Shown here in pieces: positions 45,001 to 55,608 of a DNA stretch of 64,000 nucleotides. The stretch is taken from assembly GCF_002775205.1 (NCBI RefSeq), contig NC_036447.1, positions 21,682,501-21,746,500 on the forward strand, in the 5' to 3' direction. The notes under the pieces were generated by a model, which saw nothing but the letters and a program-made list of their open reading frames with translations, was not told where the DNA came from and made no database searches. The stretch is from Xiphophorus maculatus (taxonomy: Eukaryota; Chordata; Actinopteri; Cyprinodontiformes; Poeciliidae). Position numbers and translations under genes: made by a program. Within the stretch, counting starts at the first letter, position 1. Each line of letters opens with the position of its first letter.

Positions 45001-45894
45001 TCTGTTCCTGGACTCCAGCTACAATTACACTTACCCAGCAGGCCAGGTCACCCTGCCAGTGGGCTCGCCGTTGTACGTCGGCGTTTCTGTGGAGGAAATG
45101 GACTCAAACTTGGCGGTTGTTCTGGAGAACTGCTTTGCCACTCACACGTTAAACCCTGAGGACCCCATACGATACCCCCTCATTGAGAACAAGTATGTGC
45201 TCCTCTTCAGCTTCAGTAAATACTGTTTGCTGTAAAGTGACGGGTTAAAACTGTCATGTTTTCCTCCATTACCCCTTATAGATGTTCCACGGATCGCCGT
45301 CAGGTGTCCGTGGTTCAGAGCGGCTCCTCCCTCCAGGCTCGTTTCACTGCTCTGTTGTTCCTGCTGGGGGAAGATTATCGAGAAATTTATCTTCACTGTA
45401 GCCTGAGCCTGTGTGACCAGAGACGCTCCAACTGTGTCCCGGTGAGCAGAGACTTCAAATTAAACACAACAGGCCAGCTTTATCAAAATGTAGATAAAGA
45501 CATAAAAAAAAAAACAAATTGCAGAAACTGTAATCCTTTTACATTATTTCTCATTTTCTATCTGAAACAAACTTCTTGGTTGACTGAAAATATTTCCTAA
45601 TCTCAACCTACCAGGATGTGAATTATTTGGGGATTATTTAACTGAACATACTTTATTTCATCAGTACTTTATGATTCATGATGAATGAATAAATAAATTG
45701 CTTTAATTATTTACTTTTCCCAGGTTTGTCATAGCAGAAAGTTGCGTTCTGTTTCAAGCTTTCCTGCACTGAAGCCCATCACTACTGGACCAATAGTCTG
45801 TAAGTTTACCTACTAAGTATTTTATTATAATTAACAACAAGGGATCAATTATCATTTTTCTTCTTTTTTCTACTTATTTGCAGGGCGCAAATGA
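42011..45894 (+). CDS. Secreted EGF-like / SRCR / zona pellucida-domain protein (uromodulin- or DMBT1-like)
   Basis: Eight exons: 42011-42074, 42291-42932, 43133-43326, 44491-44642, 44950-45192, 45282-45441, 45724-45799, 45884-45894. They give 513 residues. Order: signal peptide (1 to about 21), Cys-rich EGF-like region (28-120, with a DVDEC calcium-EGF start at 93-97), one SRCR domain (135-235; [29 protein letters not shown]), then a ZP module (about 237-485) with paired Cys and ENKC...HCSLSLC. RKLR after the ZP-C part fits the furin-type site that releases ZP proteins for polymerisation. The protein ends IVWRK without a membrane segment or GPI signal, so a soluble form is likely. Known relatives (GP2, UMOD, DMBT1) coat mucosa and bind microbes. 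The exact orthologue is unclear. Confidence 0.88.
43769..43935. mobile_element. hAT-like MITE fragment
   Basis: Starts cagtggtgtctgaagttggt and continues ccttgagggctgcatgttct, the left end of a widespread fish hAT-type MITE. The right end is lost or decayed. Confidence 0.5.
43965..44225. repeat. Degenerate minisatellite
   Basis: Repeated variants of taccaggtactt, acttaccagg, ttaccagg and ctggaatt, spaced roughly 20-30 bp apart. An old tandem array. Confidence 0.5.
44335..44475 (+). mobile_element. tRNA-type SINE
   Basis: A head with a B-box-like ggttcaagac (44395-44405) is followed by the tail wording gatgacctttgctgcatatc and ctctctcccaccacactgtc, characteristic of an abundant teleost SINE. 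The A box is weak. The pyrimidine-rich tail runs to within about 15 bp of the splice acceptor at 44489-44490. Confidence 0.7.
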
Positions 45895-46398
45895 AGAAAT
45901 AACAAGCTTTTTTCCTTGAAACGTGACACTCATGTAAAGTAATCAGACCAGTTGAAATAAGAAAAATGTGGCATTTAATTGATCTGATTGATTGTTGAGT
46001 TTTTGGGGAAATTGATGTTACTGAAATTAAACTGAAATTAATTATATGCTACTTGTATATTATTGTCAAATTTAATTGTATTTCTATCTTTTACCGATAT
46101 GTGATGCTGTAATCATTGTTAAGTACTTTGGTCGTGTGAGGTTGTTGTAAATCTCGGGGTACTGGAGTTTAAGAGTGAAACATTAGTGATTGGTGGTTCA
46201 TAGATGATGAGCTGTTTATTAGAAGTGGTCAGGAGAGCGCGCTAGCATGAGGACACCGGTGGAGAGGAGTCAGATAGTAATGTCTAGCATGTAAACAACG
46301 ACCTGCATTTCATAAGTAAGTGCTAAGTAAATAAACTTTGAAATGAATTGAACTGAAAATAAAAACCTATAATGATCTTTTAGACCAAATGTTGTGGT

Positions 46399-46518
46399 TA
46401 AACCAGTTTGGAGGTTTGCTATATCTTCCACAAGGTCCCAGAAGTCAAGAGTGGCTGATGTTCATCAAGTCACATCTGGGCTCTGACCATGGATCATCAG
46501 TCTACTCCAGATTCCCAT
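46399..46518 (+). pseudogene. Broken duplicate of a slc26a11 exon
   Basis: Matches slc26a11 around 35950-36175: gtggttaaac (intron), cttccacaaggtcccaga and tgatgttcatcaagtcacat, then gaccatggatcatca. A middle piece encoding VVLGLVCLALLI is missing. It includes intron sequence upstream of the acceptor, so it arose by genomic duplication, not by retroposition. The equivalent region of the real gene is intact. Confidence 0.88.
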
Positions 46519-46528
46519 GGACAGTCTA

Positions 46529-46775
46529 CTACCTGCCCTCTGTTACTACTAAGACACACTGTTGTAAAACGTGCAGAATGTGGCAAAAACGACTCTGCTT
46601 AGATGGCAGCATATGTTCTTCCATAAATTGTTTGTACCTTTCAGCATTGATGGTGTTTTCACATATACTCAAGTTGCCCATGCCATGTGCTCTAACACAC
46701 CCCCATACCATCACATATTCTGGCTTTTGAACTTTGTGCTGATAACAATCTGGACAGTCCTTTTCACTTTGGTAG
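46529..46775 (-). mobile_element. Tc1/mariner transposase fragment
   Basis: The minus strand encodes QKPEYVMVWGCVRAHGMGN followed by INAERYKQFMEEHMLPSK, typical of the Tc1 catalytic domain around the second Asp region. The rest of the transposase and the terminal repeats are absent. It starts about 10 bp after the slc26a11 exon fragment. Confidence 0.8.
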
Positions 46776-46779
46776 AGTT

Positions 46780-47085
46780 TTAAAGGGGCAGCATTATGTG
46801 TTTTCCAGTCACATGGTATTTTATAGCACATTCAAGTAAATATGTTCCTTTCAGTTGTTATAAAAATGCCATATGTATACATATATATGTAATAAATTCG
46901 ACTTAGTAATTTGGGCCTCTGTCTCTTTAAAAACTCCTGTTATTTCTGAAACTCCACATTCAAGCAGCCATCACAACGTGGCTCCTCTCTTGACCCTTTA
47001 ACAATAATTTTACCAGAGTTGGACTGAGAAGTATCTCTTATAATGAGCTCAGCAGATGCGCAGCTCCACCAGGTGTTTGCTAATT
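46780..47085. mobile_element. MITE-like element
   Basis: Starts ttttaaaggggcagcattat and continues gtgttttccagtcacatggt, the left end of a common fish non-autonomous element; ggcctctgtctctttaaaaa and aactccacattcaa follow. The right end is unclear. Confidence 0.45.
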
Positions 47086-47491
47086 GCTGCTTGCTCTACT
47101 AATAATAATAAATTATGAATAACAATAATAATCATACACACAGACACTACATTGTCTGTAGGCTTTAAAGATTAGTCATGGTTTATCCAGGCATTACCTT
47201 CCTGTTTTTAGCTGCAAAGGATTTCAGCTCAACTGAAGTCAAACGTAAATCCTGTTTATTATTGTTCTTTAACACCACCTAGTGGTCACAAATATTCTAT
47301 GTTTTGGATTATTGAATTTAAAAAACACATTAATAACTGAAAAACATAGTAGTCACCGTATCACTGGTCTGTGCAGCGGGCTGTATTACATTAACTACTT
47401 CAAACAAAATAATTATTGCAAATAATGCTGATGTAAAGCCTGTATAAATGAAAAAGTAGTAAAAGAAGTTCAAAAGAAAAGGCTGAGCACA

Positions 47492-47561
47492 TAGAATAGA
47501 ATAGAATAGAATAGAATAGAATAGAATAGAATAGAATAGAATAGAATAGAATAGAATAGAA
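47492..47561. repeat. (AGAAT)n pentanucleotide array, LINE 3' tail
   Basis: About 14 units. On the minus strand it follows GGGATGAATAAAGTACTTC, so it is the 3' tail repeat of an L2/Rex-type LINE (tail ATTCT)n. Confidence 0.9.
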
Positions 47562-47960
47562 GTACTTTATTCATCCCAGCAGGGAAATTACTTTGCAGTT
47601 ACAGCATAGAGACAAGACACAATAACAACTACCACTGAGTAGTAGTTGTAGATAAAATAAAAATTAAAAATAAAATATAAAATGCTATAAATTGTAAAAT
47701 ATGAAATGCTGTTAATATAAAAAGCAACTTAAGAGCAGTCCTTGCAAAGATTTTTTAAAAAATGCAGATATGTATATGTAAATATATGTACAGCAGTGTG
47801 CCACAGTGCAGTTGTGCAAAGTTGGACTGATTAGTGCAGAACAATGATTTAGCTTTTATTGTACAGTGAGATGGCATGTGGCAGGAAGGATTTCCTGTAT
47901 CTATCTCTCAGAGTTGTACTGGATATCAGTGGTGTACAAGGTGAAGAGAAAGGGAGAAAG
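47562..47960 (-). mobile_element. L2/Rex1-type LINE, 3' end (copy A)
   Basis: Minus strand: AATTTCCCTGCTGGGATGAA plus TAAAGTACTT ends the element at the pentanucleotide tail. Upstream on that strand is a short coding trace ending ...SFLPHAISLYN, the usual C-terminus of these ORF2 proteins. 5'-truncated. Confidence 0.7.
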
Positions 47961-47964
47961 ACTT

Positions 47965-48850
47965 AGACTGACTTTATTGTCATTTTGCATGCACAGGGTG
48001 TATACAGAACAAAATTTCGTTGCATACGGCTCAGGACAATGTTTTGAGGTTCCAATGTTGTGAGGTTACTCCAGAATAAAATAAAATACAGTATAAAATA
48101 TGAATATAAATATGAATATAAAATATAAAGTGCAGGACTGACAGTAAAATGGAAGTTACTTAGCTCTGTACATGTGCAAGGTATGAAGTGGAGACTTCAT
48201 ACCTTCATACCTTAACTGGACTGCAGTTTTTGAGTGCAGTCCAGTTAAGAGTTCAGCAGTCTGATGGCAAGTGGGAAAAAAACTGTTTCGGAACCTGGTG
48301 GACCTGCACCGGATGCTGCGGAACCTCTTTCCAGAGGGCAGCAGGGAGAACAGTCCATGGTGGGGGTGTGAGGGGTCACTGATGATGTTCGGGACACGCA
48401 GCGCTGGGATGAAATGTCCTGAATGGAGGGAAGGGGGGCCCCGATGATCCTCTCTGCTGTCCGCACCACTCTCCTCACGTTCTTCCAGTCGGAGGCGCTG
48501 CAGCCTCCACACCACACAGAGAGGCAGCTGGTCAGAATGCTCTCTATGGTGCTTCTGTAGAACGTCTTGAGGATGAGCGGGGGCAGGTGACCACCACATC
48601 AGACAGGACACTGCCCAGACTGACAAACTGTCGCCTGCCTGTCAAGTAGTCAGTCACCCAGGAGATCACTGAGTCGTTGACACCCATCCTCCGCAGCTTC
48701 TCACCCAGCAGCAGAGGCTGGATGGTGTTGAAGGCACTGGAGAAATCAAAGAATGTGATTCTCACAGTGTCTCCTCCACCATCCAGGTGTGACAGTGCTC
48801 GTTGCAGCAGGAAGATGACGGCATCGTCCACTCCTAAGTGGGGCTGGTAG
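47965..48850 (-). mobile_element. L2/Rex1-type LINE reverse transcriptase fragment (copy B)
   Basis: Minus strand 48831-48544 encodes reverse transcriptase: FFDFSSAFNTIQPLLLGEKL and GVNDSVISWVTDYLTGRRQF. After a frame change, 48517-48245 encodes LTSCLSVWCGGC and VVRTAERIIGAPLPSIQDIS, then HGLFSLLPSG-type sequence. The 3' end at about 47965-48050 reads acgaaattttgttctgtata and gacaataaagtc. The element is 5'-truncated and frameshifted. Confidence 0.85.
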
Positions 48851-50442
48851 GCAAATTACCTACATATGTGTATTAAGCTGTGTGTTATATGCTATTAAAA
48901 GTCAAACTGAATAAATTTTTTTAATAAAAGACAGTTGCTTATTGTAAGAATAAATCAGGGAAATAGACGGACTTCTCAAGAGAAATAAATAATTAGAGAT
49001 AATGAGCTACACCTACAGAAACCCTGATGCTGGTTGATCTTTGTTTGAGACGGAAACCATGGGAGGTGTTTGGGTTTTGATCATTTGCACCATGGCAACC
49101 CTGCAGCTAGATAAAGGCTGGTAGTTTTTCTTTCCCAGATTTAATCAAACTTATAAAGCAGGAGTTTGCTGTGTGTAGACAAAAATACAATTGCATAAAG
49201 TTCAAGTGGTTTATCTGCATAGTTAGACTAAGTAAGAATTACCTGTCTAAATACGTGAATAGTATTCTGGGCTGTAGATGGTAGACAATGGGCTGAAATT
49301 TGAAAAACCAGAAGCTCCTAACTAACTGACAATGAGTTGGCACTCTTTTCTTTGACATGTAATTTTCAAAGCTTTGATGAGAGGCTGTCACTCATCCTCT
49401 ACAATGGCCTGATGTCAGTCGAGGCAGATGGTTTGGTTCTGCTGCAAGTTTCTTGTTAAAAAGAAGTCATTTCCACAGTCACCACATGCTTACTCAGGAT
49501 GAAGAGCTGTTGCAAAGTCGATGACTTGCGACCAACTGTCTGCCACACAACCTTAACTTCTTAACTTACAGATCTCTACTGGCATTATTCTCTCTGTTAG
49601 CCTTCAGCTTTTTTTTTCTCATAAAAAAATATATATATTTGAAATCCACCAGCTCTTAAATTAATTAAGTACCTAATTAATTAATTACAATAGATTTGGA
49701 TTAACAAAGCACCATGCCAGCCACTTTTTACAAGTAGAAATTGATATATAATACAGCAACGCGCTGACATTGGGTCTAAACACCGGAGAGGTGCAATGGC
49801 AAAGAGTATAAAGCTGCTGGAGACTAGTGGTTTAAAAATACCCAATAATGATTCCTTTTTTTAACTTTAAGTACATTAATACAATGTTAATTAAACAATT
49901 AAGTGTTGAAACACTTAATTACAATTTTTACTTTGTGTGTTATTCAGATTATAGTTGTATAGAATAATACAGACAACAACTTGATGCAATTAATTGTGGC
50001 ACAATGGCACAAGGAAGGAGGGATTGCTGAATCATTTGATGCAACAGACTGTTCACCTTTGCCACATGCTTGTTGAAATGTTTTTGAAGTTCAACATAGA
50101 AGAAGGAAGGCATGAAATGGTTACGCATAGGTATGAAATAAGAAGCCAGCTGATTCTGAGTTGCATCTGCTTTGATGAAAAAAAAATGCTATGAGTGATT
50201 ATTGTTCATTTTTGTTTCTGAATTAGTTTGAAGATTCACCTGAGCATGTTACACAATTGATAAAGCAGCAGTTCTTTGAAAGCGTCCCCAGTCTGGTGTG
50301 AAGCTAAATGAGGTGGCAAACAACCACTAAAGGTCACGTTTTACCCTGTTTGCTGTCTAGGAAACTTAAAATAATGGCCCATATTTTTATGGGCGTTTCC
50401 TTGGGAACGGTGGGAAGATTACGTGGTTGACGGACTTGCTGG

Positions 50443-50447
50443 CCAAT
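50443..50447 (+). promoter_or_regulatory. CCAAT box, gng5 promoter
   Basis: ggCCAATagg about 175 bp before the ATG, in a GC-rich stretch (50380-50620) with no TATA box: a housekeeping-type promoter. Confidence 0.5.
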
Positions 50448-50621
50448 AGGAGGGCTCGGATAGCGCAGTGTGGGCATGGCAACCTTCCTGCGCTGTTTCC
50501 CAGTTTAGTTGTGGGTGTAGTACAGTTTTAGGTCTCTCTTCCGTTGAGGTTGTAGACAGCCGTCATAAAAAAAAAAAGAAAAAAAAAGTTGGATTTTTCT
50601 TAAACACCAACGACCGCCGCT

Positions 50622-51299
<678 letters not shown>

Positions 51300-51787
51300 G
51301 GTAAAACGACTTTTAAGACATTAAGAGGCGCTTTATACCACTGGGATGAGCCAAGTAGTACCTTTACATTCGGTTTATTCATTATTCTGCTGTTTCGACA
51401 TGGGGCTGGGCGAGGTGGCTGAAAAAGTATCATGGCAGGGGTTTCATAAAAGTGAATATCGATAATTATTGATTTGTTTTTTTTTTGTTTTGTTTTAAGT
51501 ATCTGAAATACGGTAATAATATCTGGTGACTTGACCTTTTACTGTTTTATCCACAATTTATTCTTGAGCCGTTTTTCTCATCTTCTTTCACTCCACGCTG
51601 TTGTGGGTTTTTTGTTTGTTTGTTTGTTTGTTTTCTTTTTTTTTTTTTTAGCAGTTATCAGATATGCTAAATCTGAAACGGCCGTTAGTTGGCGTCACCA
51701 AGCTTGGTAAGAGGTTGAGCGGCTAAAGCCTTTCCTCTGCCTACATCTCCCAGGATGCTGTGCGGTACTGGATCGGAGTTCTGTGAA

Positions 51788-51885
51788 ACTATATATATTT
51801 ACTATATAAACTATATATATTTTATATATATATATATTTTATATATGTATATATATTATATATATATATACATATATATAAAAGA
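51788..51885. repeat. (TA)n low-complexity tract
   Basis: Alternating tatata/atatat with short T and A runs. Confidence 0.9.
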
Positions 51886-52424
51886 AAAATAAATGATTGG
51901 ATATTCTATTGGACATATTTTCTATTGATAATGATCACATGCCTATTGTGATGCATATTGCTATTCAGCGCTAGTCTCAAGGTCCCAGATTCAGGACAGG
52001 TTGCCAGATTTGTGTATTTACCCACTAACTCTCTGATTATCTTAGTGTTAAACAGTCAAAGGAGTCACTGAATGCTGATCTGTTAGACCTGGTTCAGTGT
52101 GAATGCTAAGGTATCTGCCATCCTCTTGTAAATTAGAATATGACTCCATCCTCAGCTCACAACTTGTGAATTTTCTCCAATCTCTTGAATGTGGTTTGCT
52201 TCACAATTCTTTCAATTTTGGGATTTGCTGTTATTTGTAAACTTCTTCCTTCCACCCAAATTTACATTAATAAGCGGTCCGAAGAGCCAGCTTCTTTAGC
52301 CATTTTCTTCTGTAAATGTCTGTCCTTCTCCGTGGTGTCAGTGACTGTCGGTCAGTTAACTGTCAGCTCACTGGTTTACCCTCTGATTGTGCTTGGCAGA
52401 ACATAATATTTCAGTATTAGAATA

Positions 52425-52490
52425 GGATAGAATATACTTTATTGATCCCTAATGAGAAATTGCTTATTCATTGACAAGCTACTCCATCTG
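52425..52490 (-). mobile_element. LINE 3' tail remnant
   Basis: Minus strand GCAATTTCTCATTAGGGATC followed by AATAAAGTATATTCTATCC is the 3' end and tail of an L2/Rex-type LINE; only the last about 60 bp and little of the body remain. Confidence 0.6.
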
Positions 52491-53745
52491 AGGTATTAAA
52501 TATCAATAATACAAATATAACCATACAAAGTTTATAAAATACATATACATACCTAAGAGTGATGAGATAGTTCAAAATGACTAAATATAAATAAATACAT
52601 ATTTATTTATTTTGTGTTCTGTGAGTTCTTGCAAGTGTTACCTTGACGATTAGGAGGAAGATCCGCATTTCCGTAGTGCTATAAAGTTACCCTTTTTTAA
52701 ACAAGGTGTGTTTTGGCAAATCAAAAATAAAGCTTGAATTGTAAAAAAGAAAGAAACAACAATCCATTTGTTAAATAGTGTTTCTGTCCTTAAAACTATA
52801 GATGAAAAAAAAAGTCAAAACAAGCAACAATTTTTTTTAAAGCTCAATTTTATTTTTCCAGTCCTGGAAAAACTGAAATCAAATAGGATGCTTTACGAAA
52901 CGCTGAACGGACCCGGATCTACTTTCCTCAAAGAATATACACAGACACTTCAGCTAGCCATGCCAATCCAATTAAAAACTAGATAAAAAGCATGAAAAAC
53001 TCACATTAAGGTATGATTTATTTGGACATCATTTGAGGGCAACTATAAACATTGTATGTCAGTGGCAGTTCTCCCTCACAGAGTGGCATCGCCTCTGCTT
53101 CTAATGTAAATAAAGACTGCTCAGAAAAAGGAGGCTTGTTTCTTCGTTTTTGTTTTTGGTTACTGTTCTCAAAGAGAAATTGGAACTGGCTAAAGTCGAT
53201 ATTGGAAGGTCAAAGTTTTACAGAAATCAGATCCAAAATTGTAAATGCTGCATTTCTGATCCTGACCAATCTATCGATAACCCCGAATCAGGAAAAAGCA
53301 CTAAAGACTTATTGTTTTCATTTGCTATCATTTTCATCAGAAACTTCCTCATGTTGGAAATATGCAGCAGTTCCACATTGTGGTATTTCTGCTATTTTGA
53401 ATGCTATTACAAAACAGGAAATCTCATAAACCACTTTTCTTCCTTCAGGCTGGGTGAGCAACCTATATGTGAAAGGCATGATGTGGAAAGGCTTAAGACA
53501 TGTTTGGCTAAAGTTTAGTAATTACCGTGTTGCAGTAATGGTGCTGGAAATTTCTCTGCTGTCTGCAGAACTATGTGAGCTGAGAAACGCCATAGGTGCC
53601 AAATAAAACAACAAGATATTTTCACTTTGAAGGGATTTGCCCTGTTATGGCACCAGAAGTATTAGTGTTCATGATGAAACAAGACTGGAACCCCAAAGTC
53701 TGATTGAATCATATTAAACGTCTGATTTTCTCTGCTCTCTTCCAG

Positions 53746-55020
53746 CAGCAGAAGGAACGTGAAGGATTCCTCGTCCGTCAAAGCTTCACCTCACCTCTCG
53801 TCTGCGTCATCGTAGACTTGTTCTGCAGCTCCTCACGGGGGAGGGAGGGAAAACGCACTCGGTGCTGAAGGTTTTTCGGGGGTTGATGTCGATCTGCTTT
53901 TTTTTTTTTTTTTTTTTCTGCCAAAACTAATGGTATCATATCTCCCATCTGTTACACGAAAGCACGGCCAAACTCGTACTTGTTCAACAAACAAGCAGAA
54001 GATGTTCCTGACACTAACTTGACTAATGATTAATCTGGCTTTGCCTAAGTGCTCGACATGTCCGGCATCTATTTACAGACTGTTACCTCTGTTTGCTTTT
54101 TCAGTCGGTGCCCTTCTGAGGGGCAGGTGGAGGGATATTAAACGTAAATTTGATGCAGGTTCTGTCCCATCTGCACTGTTTTGTGTCGTTTATCTCTGTA
54201 AAACATTTTAAAAAAGAAATAATGTCCAACTACATTTCTGGCCAACTCACTGTACCTGTGCCTTTTTTAAAGATTCAAGTATTTAAGCAAAAAGTGTCAC
54301 AGTGAGCCTGAGGTACTACAACATGACATACTTTAACGTTAGGATAAGTGTTGGTTTGTTATTCTTTTGCTTCTTTGTTTCTTTCACTCACCTGTTATCT
54401 ACGTTTCAGTCCTTTTGTTGAATCTCTTTATTTAAAATAAAAACACGTAAAGGCCTTACGCTATTTGGATAGTGGTAGCAACTTTAATTTATTTCACATT
54501 GCACGAACGCTTGCGTCTGTATTGAAATCCTTCGGTTTTGTTTGTATTTAATGAGTCGGTCGTCGTTTTTCACGCTGGAATCAACCAAAAATCTTTCCTG
54601 CTGTCTGTTGGCGCTCGCCTTCGTTTTCTGTGCAACGTTTGAGTGATTAGGAAACGACAGAAATGCTGCCTGTAACTTTTTCCACGACAAAATCAGAAGG
54701 TAATTTTTGAAAGTATCACTTTTCTAATTCGTGACTGCTTTTTGACAGGCAGGGCTTAAGGCATTCATGAAAAGTAGTCGCGTATATTTTGACGCTTTTC
54801 CATTCAAATGATTTGAGTGAAGTTGGACTAAATTGGATTTAAAAAGGATCATTTTATTGTCGATTGGATTGGCCCTTTGCTGTGACGGGTAGCTGCTGGA
54901 CCGGATTTGCTTTGTCGTCAAATACTAGAAATCTTCACAAAGCCACAAGAATTACTGTTACCTGTCACCCCAATGATTTGTGATGAATGCAATGTGTTTG
55001 TATGAAAGGAAATAAATAAA
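53746..55020 (+). other. Probable gng5 3' UTR exon
   Basis: Begins after a strong splice acceptor and runs to AATAAA at 55011-55020 (an earlier AATAAA is at 54436-54441). It has no long open frame. Inferred from signals only. Confidence 0.45.
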
Positions 55021-55608
55021 AAATATATATACTTGCAACATGTGTGTTTTGCTCTTTTTACTGTTTTGTTAAATAAGGTATTGAAGCACAACTCAAAATG
55101 TTCTGAGAAAACATGACATTTTTCCGTGTGTAGTCGTCTAATCCTGTTAAATTAATTAATGACACACGCTGACTTCATGTGAATCTTCTGACCTTAAGCT
55201 GTTTCTGCTCTTCCGGATGTGTTGAACACGCTGACTTTCAGAGAGCCAGCCGAGCGTGTCTCATAATGAGGGTCGCTGTCATGACCTCTTGTGCGTTTTT
55301 CCACGGCTTGGCCTGTAACGCGTTCAGGAGGAACCCTGAGTGAGAAGTAGCTACTAATACGAAGCTTTACAGGAAACCTCTTGCTCAAAGCATGCTCTAC
55401 CTCGTGTGTATTGTTGGTAATTAGCAGAAGTGCTGTCACCTGGAAATAAAAGCAGCAGCAGCTGTGAGCAAGTCTGACTGCTGACGGCTGGAAATATACA
55501 CACAGGCGTGTTAACCTGAAATGTACGCATGTATGGTTTGTTGATCACGTTGCTGTGCTCATAGTTTCTACGTGTTCAATTCATGAATGTGATTTTATGT
55601 GAATTTAG
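55021..55608. other. Intergenic region before the ssx2ip relative
   Basis: About 590 bp. I looked here for exons encoding the missing N-terminal part of the ssx2ip relative and found none convincing. Confidence 0.45.

Larger units (their letters stand above)
45895..50621. other. Repeat-rich intergenic region
   Basis: AATAAA at 46328-46333 may end the ZP-domain gene. The region then holds a slc26a11 exon fragment, a Tc1 remnant, a MITE-like piece, two LINE 3' ends and a pentanucleotide array. 48900-50300 shows nothing recognisable. The gng5 promoter starts near 50380. Confidence 0.65.
51300..53745. other. Probable 3' UTR intron of gng5
   Basis: gtaaaa at 51301 and a strong acceptor (tctgctctcttccag) at 53731-53745. 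It contains a TA-rich tract (51790-51880), a LINE tail (52425-52485) and two overlapping open frames at 53052-53518 without recognisable features. Confidence 0.5.

Noticed and set aside
53052-53518. Two overlapping open frames of about 120 residues
   Set aside because: No homology recognised, two competing frames on the same strand, and no splice support. Left as part of the probable gng5 3' UTR intron.
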